Shown: positions 42,721 through 54,589 of the stretch, one piece after another
How positions within the stretch are numbered: position 1 is the first letter of the stretch
Layout of the letters: the number at the start of each line of letters is the position of its first letter
Assembly: GCA_022410635.1 (NCBI GenBank)
Contig: JAJVDF010000466.1
Coordinates: forward strand, 383,279 to 447,278
Direction: 5' to 3'
Source: Tretioscincus oriximinensis
Lineage: Eukaryota > Chordata > Lepidosauria > Squamata > Gymnophthalmidae
Length of the DNA: 64,000 nt
The notes under the pieces: generated by a model
Seen by the model: the letters and a program-made list of their open reading frames with translations, nothing else
What the model was told of the DNA's origin: nothing
Database searches by the model: none
Position numbers and translations under genes: made by a program

Positions 42721-45700
42721 TGAACTANAAAAAAATACCCAATATATTGAACAATCTGCCCTTGACACAAACCCAGTCGGCAGGCCTGAATTTTGGCTGT
42801 ATTTTGCCCATGGGNTGTAATTTATTTATTTATTTTACTCCCCCTCTTCCCTTAGCTACTTAAGGTTTTGTAATAATAAAAGCAATAAAAATATTAATAT
42901 CTTCTTACTACTATTTGTAGCTATATTTTGCCTAAATACGGCCCTGCCAGACGGTGACATTTTTCCTTGCAAAATATGCTACAAACTCTTTTGTTTTACT
43001 TAATTTAGGATGCTTAACTGTAGCCATATTCTGTATTGTATTTGAAAGGATAAGGGCTTCCTTATTCTGATCTAAGGACACAATTAGATACATTTTATTT
43101 AAGGCTGGTAAAACAAGACATCCCTTCCTACAGTCTTCCCACCTGTCTTCAAGCCAGTGAATGCGTCCCTCTTGCTCATTCAGGGTTTTTCGAGGGCTGG
43201 TCTTATATTTGGATGGAGAGATACATAAACATAAGGGACTGGAGGGAAATTCAGCCAGTCAGAGCAAAACAAGCTCAAGCACTGCCTGCAAGTACCTGGT
43301 CAAGACCCTGAAAAGCCAGGAAATATTGGTCAGAGCGGGGATGAGACAGTAGATTTGCTTTTTGATGCTGGTAAATTGCACTAATCTTGCTCTTTATAAG
43401 CTTCTAGGAAGCTTTTTTTCCGCAATGCGAAAGGCAAAACTTATATGTGAAGCTTTTATTCTACATGCAGGTGTGACATTTAAATTGCTCCACAAGTNTC
43501 CAAAAACAACTCCAGGACACCTACTGGACTTTGCATGTACCTAATCTATTTTGCCTAACAGAATGGCTACCTCTACATAATGCACATAAAAAATGTAGGC
43601 ATCAGTTACACAATATGATGATGATTAGGCATCGGTTATAATATACATTACTCAAAAGCAAAATGCTACCTAGAATCTTAAGTGCACCGTATAGTTTTAA
43701 CTTGTTAGAAGGCAACACAAATGGAAATTCTGCCATCTAGAGGTCAAATACTTTCACTGCATGAAGGGCTGAGGGAATGGTTCTAAATGTTTTACTAATG
43801 TGGGGTGTTTTTTTTGTTACTTTTAATCTTCTGTCACCCACCCTGGGACTTGTGGTGATGGGTGGAATATAAATTCCTGAACAAACAAAAGAAATAAATA
43901 TAGGATGCATCTATATGGGTGAAAGAGTGGGGTAGAAAAGGTTGAGAAGATATGGTAAAATGACTAAGGAATAAACTAACCCTACTTATACTATAATGGT
44001 GTCCCCATCGCCCCAGCTAAAATCATGGTTCTTCCCCAACCCACAAACTTTAATCAGCCACTGCCAGTGCCCTGCATCCGATTTAAAATTTGTGGGCTTT
44101 GGCATCAATGGCTGCACCGCAACCTTTCCCCTGCCCTCCCAGCTTCTGTTGCCTTCCTCCCCTACATACCTTCACCCAGGTTTCTGACAGGGTGGTAAGG
44201 AAACTGTGTGGGCCAAGAATGAATGGTCAGGCAAAGTGCCTTGAATCTGCACTCTCCACGCAACACCTTGGGGGCCCTTTCCAGCACTTGGTTGTGTCTG
44301 TGCTGTGATGATGTTACCTTGGGTCTTCCAGTCCAGCAGCAATGCATGAATCTGCAGTGTCACAAGCCAGCACTGGAAAAGGGACTTTTCTTGATGATAA
44401 TCTATGATGTTGCAGACCCACGTGCTCCCAAACAGTGTGAGAGAAAGGCCCTTTACCCACCCACTTGTCATCAGTCTGCTAGGCTTCCTCGCTATGATGC
44501 TAACATGAAGGTAAGTGGGGAAGGAAAGGGAAAGGGGAGGCATTGTAGGAGCTCTGATTCTTCCAGAAGTCTGAGAAATGATCAAATCCAGGGTGGCCCT
44601 CAAATCCAGGATTTTCCCTGATGCTCCAGGAGATGTGGTAGCCTTATCAGCAGAGCAAACCTATGTGTTTCTGTGTCTATCCACTGGTAGAAATGTATGA
44701 CGCCTTAAAACAAATCTAAATCTTATCAAGTAGTATTGTCTACAGCACCTAAGATATATTCTCGAATAAGCAGAAATATCCTCAATGCAGAAAGGCTCCA
44801 AGATGGTCAAAATACTGAGAAGATCTGACAAGACTAGAATTGTGTTTGTGGCATGATATATTTACCAGTTAATTGAATGCTTATTTGAAAAATGCATATC
44901 CTATTTTTTAAAGTTTCACTGTTGTTTTTCATCCTATTTATTGATATTCTGGTCCTACTTTCTAATTTTTTGATCTAATAACCCTTCCACAGCTTTAGCA
45001 GATACAGCGTTTAACATAAGACATGTAAGGTAGACTAAGAAAAACGATATACATTATTATAAGCAACATATGAATAGTGAAGAGTCAGATAACATCCAGA
45101 GATTTAATATTGACACAAATCTCTACTGCAGTTATCAGGGTCAATTCTTAGTTGTTTAACCTTTAGATCGAGAAAACAGAAAGCTGAGAAGTAAATGCAA
45201 TAAATAACAATAGTAATATTGCTAGTAAGTGTACAGAGGAAGAAAACCTGTTCTGATGCCTTCTCTCATGGTTCCTCCTTCTTCTAATTACTCAGTTCCT
45301 TCTTCTATCTGGACCCATAGCTTGTTCCACAACTCCTCCTTCCTGTGATGTTACCACTCAGCAAGGCTGATATATGATAATATATTTGTGTCTTGTGCCC
45401 ACATAGTAAACTTTAGAAACCTTTAATTAAGTTATCAGCTACATTCCAGAATAGGCTGTCAGAAGTCATACATACTGTATGTAGATGTTAAATAGCCCAG
45501 AGGTGCACAGTATTCAAGGAGAAATGCAGAGATGCTCTGGGATAAGGGATTCAAAAATGGCAATAGTACATCATCTCAGCATGATTATCTCAGATAATGA
45601 GACCATTATCTCTATTTAAACATCCTCTCTGTAAAGTACATTGGCTATAACCATAATAAAAATACTACTGAAGAATGAATAGCTACCAAAGAACAGGTTT

Positions 45701-46059
45701 CTTAAAGCTTTGTGTTTGAATGGTGATCAGTATGGTGCTTTGTAAAATATTTGTACTGTTTCCAATAAAAATATTTGTTCTTGAGAATATGAGCATTCTT
45801 TGTCATCTGTATATCCTTAACCAGACACAGAATTTACTTAAGGGCTATTCATTCTCCGTGGACTGGGAGAACTAAAATTAAATTGTTCCTGCAAGAGCCT
45901 AAAGGCAACTGGATTCATAACGTTTTTAATTAAAAATAATCTGCTAGTTGATAGTTTGAGTCCATGCTGTTTTAGAGACATTAGCTCTAATCTAGCCCAT
46001 TTNCCAGGTGCCATATAGGAGGGCAGGAATTTTTCTCTTTCCTACCCTCAGATATTGTT
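42721..46059. other. Intergenic, no gene recognised
   Basis: 43800-43910 looks like a LINE 3' end (CACCCACCCTGGGACTTGTG ... GGAATATAAATT). 43990-44620 is GC-richer with overlapping open frames on both strands that I do not recognise. A tandem poly(A)-type motif AATAAAAATATTTG lies near 45770. Confidence 0.4.
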
Positions 46060-46163
46060 GTTTTAATATGTTAATTTGTTTTTAATATGTTGACTTTTTA
46101 CTGTGAACAGCCCTGAGATTTTTGTGTATAGGGCGGTAAAGAAATGTAAATAAATAAATATGC
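46060..46163 (+). repeat. SINE/LINE tail, + orientation
   Basis: TTTTAATATGTTAATTTGTT, then ACAGCCCTGAGATTTTTGTG, TATAGGGCGGTAAAGAAATG and TAAATAAATAAATA. The best-preserved + strand copy of the tail, matching the fragment at 285-385. Confidence 0.65.
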
Positions 46164-46543
46164 AGCTAGTATTAGTTTAGGTGCTGTAAAATGCTCTAAG
46201 CCAATTTGTTTAATTACATACCAGTCACAGGGTTCATGTTGTTTTAAGTAATTTGACCCTGCTGCGTCCCAAGGTGAATATGGGCAATAGGGCCAATACT
46301 GATTTAGGTATTTTAACTGTGATAAAAGTCTATTGCAAATGGCGATNTATAGCTGCAGAGCCAATACCGATCTGATGTCATTGGCAATCGAAATAATACA
46401 GGAATCCAAAACCACGACACAATTTACCATCCCTCCACACCTTTACCCCCTCCGTTAAACCTGACCTAACGTTGTGTATTTTTCTCTTTGGGGGTTGGAT
46501 GACACTAAAACTGTCTGTGAAATCCTTGAGAAATGGCAACCGT

Positions 46544-46758
46544 CAGTGCTTTTTTTCTAGAAAAAAAGGTGACGGTACTAACGCCGGCGNGGGGGGGGCG
46601 GCGTTAGCCCCCGCCGCTGCCGCTAACGCTGCAGTACCGGCACCTTTTATTTAGGCGGGGGGGGCGGCATTAGCTGCCGCCCCCCCTCCCCCCCCTCCTG
46701 CCTAAATAAAAGGTGCCGGTACTCTGTACCGGCGCGTTCTGTCACAAAAAAAGCCCTG
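46544..46758. mobile_element. GC-rich hAT MITE, copy 3 (215 bp)
   Basis: Ends CAGTGCTTTTTTTCTAG and CACAAAAAAAGCCCTG; perfect 8-bp duplication GCAACCGT at 46536-46543 and 46759-46766. Smallest of the three copies, with two oppositely oriented GGCACCTTTTATTTAGG modules separated by G/C runs. Confidence 0.92.
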
Positions 46759-46914
46759 GCAACCGTATCTCTAATCCAATTGTATATTGCACATTGCCAT
46801 ATATGGGATGTAAAGCTTGCCCTTACCAACTGATATATATGGTCTCCTGAAGCAATCTNCTTTAACATTATTGCCAGCATCGAATAATGTCAAGTGCTAT
46901 CAAAATTGTGGTTG

Positions 46915-47320
46915 CAAGTTTTGTGGAATAACCTCACTTGGCTGGTTACAGATTCTATCACTGTAAGAACATAAGAGGAGCCATNCTGGATCAGGCCACA
47001 GCCCATCNNGTCCAGCATTCTGTGTCNCACANAGGCCCACCAGATGCACCTGGGCAGTCCNAACAGAGGAAAGCAAAATATGCTCCTGTTCATGACTCCC
47101 TGCAAATGGTATTTCAGGAGTCCTGCCTGTGGCTCCATCCNGGAGGCAACATCCAGACATCCATCCTAGTACCCATTTATACCCTTGGTGTCCATAAACC
47201 TGTCTAGTCCTGTCTTGAAACTATCCAAGCTGTTAGTTACCACCACTTTTTCAGGAAGTACATTCCACAGGCCGATGACCCTCTGGGTGAAAAAATACTT
47301 NCCTTTGTCTGTTAATAGTA
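46915..47320 (-). mobile_element. L2/CR1-like LINE 3' region, reverse
   Basis: Reverse-strand copy of the segment at 54015-54400. On the minus strand it reads through ACCCAGAGGGTCATCGGCCT (a degraded R-V-I-G-L-W ORF end), then GGATGGAGCCACAGGCAGGA and ends with the tail CCAGNATGGCTCCTCTTATG. Eight or more Ns fall here. Confidence 0.75.
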
Positions 47321-47702
47321 AATAGTAAATAAGTAAATACTNTTACTTATTCTGAATTCAAAAATAAGTTTTAGCAGATTGGTCATATCATGGCAGTGTG
47401 GAAGAAATATGAGACTTTGTTAGACGTTTTTATTGCAAATAAAAATGCATTTTTATTTGCAACAGATTAAAATATTGTCCCATAAGCCAAGACCAAACCA
47501 AGGATTTAAGTACAGCCTAGTTTTTACACTACTGGCATTTTATCATTGCTGCTGGAGTCACCTGCCTGGGAAAGAAATGCTGTCTTATAAGTCATCAAAG
47601 GAGACACTTATTCATGGAAAAGCACATGCTTCTTCCCAGCAGGCTTATCATGCCACAAGCAAGGGGAAAAATAAAAGACAGAGGAGGAAGACAGATAATG
47701 TG

Positions 47703-47960
47703 CTTTATTTATTTATTATTTATACTTGTATCCTGCCCTATACTTGAAGGTCTCAGGGCAGCCAACCATAGGGTGGTGCACATAGCTTTTGTTGCTTTCT
47801 CCATAACAGACATANGTGAAGTAGGTGGGGCTGAGAGAGTTCAAAGAACTGTGACTGGCCCAAGGTCACCCAGCTGGCTTTCATGGAGGAATGGGGACTC
47901 GAACCTGGAGACTACCAGATGCGANTCCAGCACTCTAACNACTACACCAAACTGGCTCTC
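47703..47960 (-). mobile_element. tRNA-derived squamate SINE, near full length
   Basis: On the minus strand the head is GAGAGCCAGTTTGGTGTAGT followed by GTTAGAGTGCTGG (A-box region) and GGTTCGAGTCC, a perfect B box (47895-47905 on the + strand). Then comes CCAGCTGGGTGACCTTGGGC and a tail TGAGACCTTCAAGTATAGGG ending in (AAATA)n. It explains the tail-only copies elsewhere in the window as 5'-truncated or related elements. Not a functional tRNA gene. Confidence 0.8.
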
Positions 47961-47965
47961 AGAGG

Positions 47966-49200
47966 ACTTTAGAGGATTCTGACCTAGAAAAAATGTGAAC
48001 ACAGAAAAATATTAACTTACATTTATGTAAGAATTTATATCCTGCTCTTAATATGGAATCAAATAGAGAACCAATTAAAAATANGAAAAGATATAAGATT
48101 GATAGAATAAAAACAATAATTATTCTGAAACTATTATACCTGTTTCAAACCATTTCATTGACAGTAGAATAGGGAAACATGGGGTAGAAAAATAGGGAAA
48201 AGACTTTCTTGCAAGCTCATATAACTCAGGCGAGTTTAAAATGGAGCTTTTTTCCCCCTTCAATTCTCCTACCTGGAAAGAAAGAAACTCAGCAACCAAT
48301 GACAGCAAGGATACAGATGAGCCATTCACAAGCTAGGTTATACAGNACAGTTCCCTGGGAAATCTAGGTGAATTCATAGGGAGGAAAGGCAATCACTTTG
48401 GGCTTGTAGACGGCTCCCAATAACGTTGTAAGTTCTTTCTATTATTATGTAACAAAATAGCACTACAAAAGGCAGCTCTCTGGGTACATCCTAATCTGTA
48501 AAACAGGTCCATAGCTCTGTATACAGCTACAAAAAAAATACTTCTGAGAATCATATGCAAGAAAAATGTGTGAATGATGTTTTGCATGTAGCTTTGTGTA
48601 CATTTATTCCAATGGCTAGGTTCTAATAAAGTCACCAGAACGAAGATCCAATAGCTCACTTCATTCACCCTGCGATGTCTATGTATTACAGACTGCCGTA
48701 CAGTTGCAATTATCTTCATTCTCTTTATCTTTGGTTGCTGACCAGCTATTGAGGGCGAAGGAGCGTCCTCTCTGAGATGCACTTTTACTTTTAAACAGAA
48801 TTTTTAGGGTAATGTTGATGCTCCAGGCAGTTCTCTCATTCCAAAAACGATGTTACATATGCCAGAGTATATTAAGAAACTTGAATTCCTGAAGCTACAA
48901 GTCACATGGAAACCACATGGTAAAGTAGAATCCATAGCTTTTCTCAATGATTTGTTTTAAAATGTTCTGTGCCANATTAATATATAATTAAATCTTTTGA
49001 GTTAAAAAGGGCTTTAATTCTATGAAATCTATGAATTCTATGAAGATCAAAAAGCCTCTTCATCTTCTCAGATTTTTTCCCCAGCAAACAATGGTCCACT
49101 TCTGAATCTGAGGGTCATATGAATATTGTTGGAGAATTTCCTCAGCTCAGAGATAACTTTCCAAGGTAGGTCAATAAATTCTCACAAGACATCTGGCTGG
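47966..49200. other. Intergenic, one unassigned minus-strand ORF
   Basis: No gene recognised. A 129-codon open frame on the minus strand (48393-48782) starts MHLREDAPSPSIAGQQPKIK; I recognise no domain and it may be a retroelement remnant or chance. Confidence 0.35.
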
Positions 49201-49560
49201 TCACAAGTGTAAGAAAATTATACTCGCTCCTATACACTAATTTCCAGTTAGGTAAATCCAGAGCAGGAAGTGGTTTGGCGTGAGGAAAGCAAAGTATTTT
49301 CCCCCAGAGTGTCATCGGCCTGTGGAATTTATTTCCAGAAGAGGTGGTGGTAGCTAGAGCTTGGATAGCTTTAAGACAGGATTGGACAAANTCACGGAAA
49401 CCAAGGGTATAAATAGCTACTAGGATGGATCTTTTGATACTGCCTCCAGGATGGAGTAACAGGCAGTATTNCTGAAATANTATTTTCATGGAGTCAAGAA
49501 CAGGTATAGATTTTGCTGCCTTCTCTTTCAGGCTGCCCAGTNGCAATCAGTGAGCCACTG
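49200..49560 (+). mobile_element. L2/CR1-like LINE 3' fragment
   Basis: In one frame: QSVIGLWNLFPEEVVVARAW (the usual LINE ORF end), then TTAAGACAGGATTGGACAAA, a GGATGGAGTAACAGGCAG tail and CAATCAGTGAGCCACTGTG. It matches the segments at 9580-9609 plus 10341-10600 and shows what the LTR there interrupted. Confidence 0.75.
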
Positions 49561-51119
49561 TGTGAGACAGAATCTGTTTGTTGTATTTGATACTTAAATA
49601 GGTGCACTATATAAATAATAAATATTAATCAAAATTAATTGGAATGCTAACATACTATATTTCTTTGGGTTGATGTCTTGTTATTTCCCCAAAAGTTTGC
49701 ATAAAAATCAGTGGCAGCCAGCGCATAGATTTCAGAAGAAGAATAGTGATTCAATCTTCAACAACTACAATAAAATAAAAAATAAAAAGCATTCCTCCTG
49801 TCACATTCTCATTCCATCTGTAATCTACATTTTTAGTCTGCAGTATTCATGAGAAGTGAAGGNACAATCCAGCATACGAATAGTTCCATCTGTTAACCGC
49901 TCCTAATGGTTTAACCAGGGCTAAAGTTATCCTGCCACAACTGTATACAGGCATCAATTCTGGCTTTGAGTAACTTTGAACTGTCAGTTCTATTAGTTAC
50001 TGGTTTGTTTAACATTCTGAATAAGATATAAAGTATATACAGAGCCTTGTAAATTGGACCTCTTCAATAACATTTGTAGATTCTGAAGCGATAGCAAAGG
50101 TTTGTGATATATTTGTGAAACATATCACAAATAACTGTTATTACCAGGAAGTTGCGAACACTGTGAGATCAATTCATGTGCTGCTTCAACGTAGTTTGGT
50201 AACTTTGCCAATACAATTCTCGTATTTAAAAATGTTTACAATTCAGTTACAATATTCAGTCAAGCCTTCCCTTTTGAAAAAAATATTGGTATAATTACTG
50301 ATTCTTCTCCATATACAAGCCCCGGGTGTCTACAAGGTTTAGAGGTCTTAAGTTGCCTCAGAAGCTTAAGACTCTGCTTTTAGCATCAGGGAAATGTTGT
50401 TATTTAGAGGTCATCTACTGCAGAGACAAGAAAATTCTTAAGCTACTTAGAAGCCTGATCTTTGTGCTTCCTGATCTTGAATATACCCAGTGATTCTAAT
50501 CCCATGTAATTGGGATTGGGGACAAATTCTGGCTCATACTGTGGCAGATGAGAGATGACACCCATGGCATTTTTACACAAGATACAATATAAAACATTTT
50601 GCTACATACATGCTGTTTACCTTTTATTTTATTNATGTAAGGGTCTGGAATAACAGTAGAAAATATACAGAGAAAAATATAGGTCTTTCACTCAAACAAT
50701 ACTAGCATATATATTTGATTCATATAGCTAGAAGCGGGAAAAAGTTTAATTACAGCCAGCTTAAAACAAATGAAATTAGACATCATTCATCTTTATCTAT
50801 ATAAAAAGTACATTAGACATAAACATACACACAGCAGAAGTGACTGGCTGCCAGGTGTCATTAAGTAATGTTTTAGGCTCAAACAAGTATTGGGCTCATT
50901 TGTTAGGTGATTAAGGTGTCAAGGTTCCACAGATCATAGGCAAGAATGGCACAGTCAGTAAAGAGTNGATCTCTCATCTAGGAGTTCCGTTCTAGAAGAC
51001 CTTTGTTGGACCCAACCCAGCTATTCGAAAGAAATATAGATTTGTAATCTGCATTTCAATTAGATGAGTGCCACCATTAATCTGATGGGGAAGATAGACT
51101 ATATGTAAGCCTTCTGTTG
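49561..51119. other. Intergenic, no gene recognised
   Basis: AT-rich. A small perfect hairpin TTTGTGATATATTTGTGAAA / TATCACAAA sits at about 50100-50130. Nothing else stands out. Confidence 0.4.
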
Positions 51120-51190
51120 AAAAATAACCCTGAAAGCCACTCTGAGTCCCCTCAGGTGACAAGAGCGGGGTATAAAACCAGATTCTTCTT
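51120..51190 (+). repeat. tRNA-SINE 3' end, + orientation
   Basis: CCACTCTGAGTCCCCTCAGG, GACAAGAGCGGGGTATAAAA and CCAGATTCTTCTTC: the classic 3' end of the squamate tRNA-SINE. It ends directly against the foldback element at 51192. Confidence 0.7.
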
Positions 51191-51191
51191 C

Positions 51192-51361
51192 TAGGCTGAC
51201 CAGATAACCCCTTTTGGCGAGGGTTGAAAACCCGGGTTTGGGGTGCCTCCCAGTTTTTTTCTGAGGATTTTTTTTTAAAAGATTTTTTTCAATGTTTTTT
51301 CCTCAGAAAAAAACAGGTTTTCAACCACCACCACCTGAAAAAGGGTCATCTGGTCAGCCTA
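51192..51361. mobile_element. Long-inverted-repeat foldback element, third copy
   Basis: TAGGCTGACCAGATAACCCC on the left pairs with AAAGGGTCATCTGGTCAGCC on the right (ending CTA), with the same inner symmetry as 42049-42254 but shorter A/T arms. Target duplication is not obvious. Confidence 0.8.
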
Positions 51362-51394
51362 CCTTGAGGTTTGTATTAGAATTGTATTAGAATT

Positions 51395-51922
51395 TTGGTG
51401 GTTCTTTGAAACTTGACATCTCAGTGGTGATTTAATTCAAGTATATAAAATCTTGAACGGTATGAAAAAGACGATAGAGAAAAAAAGTTCTCTATCAAAC
51501 AGAAGAAGTTGGTGAGTAGGAAAATCAGGATTAGCGTCACTAGTCTTTGTAATTTACTCTCAGAAGTAGTAGTAACATTAGCCAAGCTGGAAAAAGGTTA
51601 AGAAAGGTTTAAATAAAGGTATTATTCCAAAATGTACTTTTAATCCACCTTCAGTCTTGAAGAAATAAAACAGGGGGAGATTTGTTTTTTTTGCTTTAGT
51701 CCAGCTTTTCAGAAATGAAAATGGATTTTATCAGCTGTTGGAACAGTACCATATTCATGGAGGACAGCTTCACCAATGGCTACTAGAAAAGATGCCTTAG
51801 TCCATTTCCAAGTTGGGAGACAGACCATGTACAGTGAGAGCAAATGATAGTTTTGCCTTTATCTTCTCCTTGAGATGCCCAGAAGCAATTGGNTGCCCAC
51901 TGTCTAGGGCAGGAAGTTGGAC
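51395..51922 (+). mobile_element. CR1/L2-like LINE 3' fragment
   Basis: Pieces of the ORF end: GDLIQVYKILNGMKKTIEK and, further on, LLSEVVVTLAKLEKG, then the tail with ATTCATGGAGGACAGCTTCA, CAATGGCTACTAG and GCAGGAAGTTGGAC. It stops where the Tc1-like fragment begins. Confidence 0.7.
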
Positions 51923-51924
51923 TA

Positions 51925-52310
51925 CAGTGGAGTGAAAAAGTATTTGGCTCCTTCCTGATATCTTATTCTTTTATATGTTTGACACACTTAAATGTTTCAG
52001 ATCACCGAACAAATTTAAACATTAGTCAAAAATAGGGTCCCTGTGTGGAAAAGTATTTTCTCCCTAAACCTAATAACTGATATGACCACCCTTAGGAGCA
52101 GCAGCAACAACTAACGNAAATTGCCCCCCACACACACCNTAAAACATAAATCAACTGTGTTTTTGTACATCTGTTGGAAGCTCAGTTCAATTATGCTAAC
52201 CTCAATCAGGCCTGATTCTTGCCACATCTGTTTTCAAGCAACAAATCACTTATAGTAAACAGGACCTGCATGACAAAGTGAAGTAGACCAAAAGATCCTC
52301 AAAAGTTACT
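51925..52310. mobile_element. Tc1-like transposon remnant, no transposase
   Basis: After a TA, CAGTGGAGTGAAAAAGTATT opens a long terminal repeat region with CACACTTAAATGTTTCAGAT and CTAAACCTAATAACTG, which I recognise as the long inverted repeat of fish-type Tc1 elements. Further in, CAGGCCTGATTCTTGCCACA and GAAGTAGACCAAAAG match the region next to the transposase start in those elements. The transposase itself and the second terminus are missing. It sits in the tail of a LINE. Confidence 0.65.
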
Positions 52311-52697
52311 GTAGTCGTCAATAGAGCCATTTCATGGTCGTGTCTTTCAGGTGGGTCACATAGCAGTTGACATGATACCTCACAGAGGTGGATGCCAAGG
52401 GAACCTGTAAGCAGGGGAAACAAAGAGGAAATACTATCCAGGCACTTGTCTCAGGTTACGCACACCCGTTTCATGCCCTTAAAGGAGGACAACAAGGAAT
52501 ACGAACAGGAATCTGTAGGTTTCAGACCAAGTTTTGCTTACGTCTTCCAATTTATTCAGGATTATTGGTTTAAGTCAAGTTTAAAAGCTACTGTTCCAAC
52601 ACACTTTGAATCTATAGTCTTGACTAAACTGGGGGTTGGATGGGGTGGGGTCCCAGGTTTAATCCTGCTCTTCAACACTGAAGAAGAGTTCAAACTA
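52311..52697. other. No feature recognised
   Basis: Overlapping open frames at 52388-52817 give no recognisable protein. Probably unique intergenic DNA between two transposon remnants. Confidence 0.4.
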
Positions 52698-52980
52698 CCG
52701 TGTTTCCCTGGAAATAAGACAATATCTTATAATAATTTTTGCTCCCAAAGTTGCGCTAGGTCTTATTTTCAGAAGGAGTCTTTTATTTTTCCACGAAGAA
52801 TTCACANTTATTGTTGAACAATAAATGGTGGTATGGTTGCTTCTGGCCACTGTGAGGAGCTCACCACAGCACAAAAACTGCTAGGTCTTACTTTCTGGGG
52901 AAGGCCTTATATTTAGCAATTCAGCAAAACGTCTACTAGGTCTTATTTTCAGAGGATGCTTTGTTTTGGGGAAAACAGGG
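52698..52980. mobile_element. Tc1/mariner-type MITE, 283 bp
   Basis: Left end CCGTGTTTCCCTGGAAATAA and right end TTTGTTTTGGGGAAAACAGG form imperfect inverted repeats, flanked by TA (52696-52697 and 52981-52982). CTAGGTCTTATTTTCAGA is repeated internally. The CCGTGTTTCCCC...AATAAGAC ends are typical of a very common squamate MITE. Confidence 0.75.
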
Positions 52981-53078
52981 TAAGTGTCCAAACAGCACCT
53001 AACAGTGCCCAGAAGTTGGAAAGGGAAGCTGTATCCTCACTCAGCAAAATCCCAAGGTAAATAAACACATCTTCATAG

Positions 53079-53215
53079 TCCCTCAGCATCTGAAGAAGTA
53101 CATGTGTCTGCAAAAGCTTATGCCACCCACTTTTCTCAAGTTAGTCTCAAGGTGCTACTAGCTCCTTTGCTGGACTTTCTACTAGACTGACACGGCTATT
53201 TCTCTGAAATTGGTG
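53079..53215 (+). repeat. 130-bp dispersed repeat, full copy
   Basis: Runs from TCCCTCAGCATCTGAAGAAG to GGCTATTTCTCTGAAATTG with TCTTCATA duplicated at 53070-53077 and 53216-53223. Its ends match those of the copy at 63427-63562, which defines the unit length. Confidence 0.8.
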
Positions 53216-53223
53216 TCTTCATA

Positions 53224-54014
53224 CATTATCCTTGAATATTTGAATTGCAGGTGCCTGGTGTACTTCCAGAGGGAGACCACACCATACCTGCTGCGATTTA
53301 CCACAGAGAAGGCCCTTCTATTGCTGCACTTGTTTCAAACAGAAAAAGAACACACTGTAATCACTCTGGAATTGTAACCCTCAATTGAACAATAAGTGTT
53401 TGCAATTCAGAAAGATCTGCAGGGCCACCAGTTGGCTATTCCTGTATGTTCCCCTTTCCAATCTCACTTCAGTGCTTGTGCTTTTCCTTATGGACGACTC
53501 TTATAAGAAGTCTTGCCTGGTCACACACGTGCTTTAAACCAACGACAGTCCTGAAGAACAGGGTTGGAAACCAGAAAAATCAATTCTGAACTGGACTGAA
53601 AACCAAAAATTCCTTCATTCTTTCTCTGGTTGAGTCCAGTTCTTCAGGAACGAAGATGCTTTAAAAGCAGATATGTGACTAGGGCCTTCTCTTTCTCCAA
53701 TTCAGGGCGGGTAACAGAGTAAATAATAATAATATCAATAAACTATCCATACCCTCCGTCCAACCAACCCACCTTCCCTGGGAGGATTAGTACAGAGGGA
53801 GCTAAGAGTGACCAGGTGTTTTTTTACCAGATAGAAAAAGTTGTACAATATCGGCACCTTGTGAGCCTCTACCAGTTCCAGGGTGTGGGAGCCACACAGA
53901 GAAGACCCCCCTACCTGCCCATACCCCTTGTATCTCTGAATGGGGAGGATCTCACAGAAGGCCTCCTCCAGACCTTAATGCCCAGGCAGGTCTGCATGAG
54001 AGAAGCCAACTGTG
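53224..54014. other. Intergenic, MITE-like relic at about 53495-53680
   Basis: 53495-53680 has GTCACACACGTGC, CCTGAAGAACAGG and an inverted GTTCTTCAGGAACG about 100 bp apart, plus GATGCTTTAAAAGCA, recalling the relic in ADPRHL1 intron 6. No gene. Confidence 0.4.
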
Positions 54015-54400
54015 TGGGTTGTCTTGAGAACAGACAAAGGAAAGTATTTTTTCACCCAGAGGGTCATCGGTCTGTGGAATTTACTTCCTGAAGAGGTNGN
54101 GGTAGCTAACAGCTTGGNTAGTTTCAAGACAGGACTAGACAGGTTTATGGACACCAAAGTTATAAATGGATACTAGGATAGTTGTCTGGATGTCGCCTCC
54201 GGGATGGAGCAACAGGCAGGACTCTTGAAATACCATTTGCAGGGAGTCATGAACAGGAGCATATTTTGCTTTCCTCTGTTCGGACTGCTCAGGTGCATCT
54301 GGTGGGCCTCTGTGTGACACAGAATGATGGACTNGATGGGCTGTGGCCTGATCAGTATGGCTCTTCTTATGTTGTTATGTCACATCTCGGGACAGAGNTT
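54015..54400 (+). mobile_element. L2/CR1-like LINE 3' region
   Basis: Forward copy of the segment reversed at 46915-47320: ACCCAGAGGGTCATCGGTCT, GAAGAGG...GGTAGCTAACAG, GGATGGAGCAACAGGCAGGA and the tail GATGGGCTGTGGCCTGATCA. Alignment of the two copies would give a clean consensus. Confidence 0.8.
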
Positions 54401-54589
54401 GGCCACCCACATGCCAGTATAGACCATGGCAGGTCCCCATTCGGGGACCCTTAACCCGAGGGTCAGCCCAGGATAGGGCTCCGTGTGGATGTAGCCTTGG
54501 GGGCTATGGAAAGGGGAACAAATCAACAGATGTAGGAAGCTACAAAAGCTGCAGCTCTCCTATTTTTCTTGTTTTTATGGCAACTGTGC

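Noticed and set aside
42360..42820. ORFs running through the N block
   Set aside because: The frame stays open only because N codons are not counted as stops; this is a hAT MITE with a gap.
47880..47960. tRNA gene on the minus strand
   Set aside because: Has a B box, but the surrounding sequence is the squamate tRNA-derived SINE with a LINE-type tail, and the cloverleaf is not maintained.
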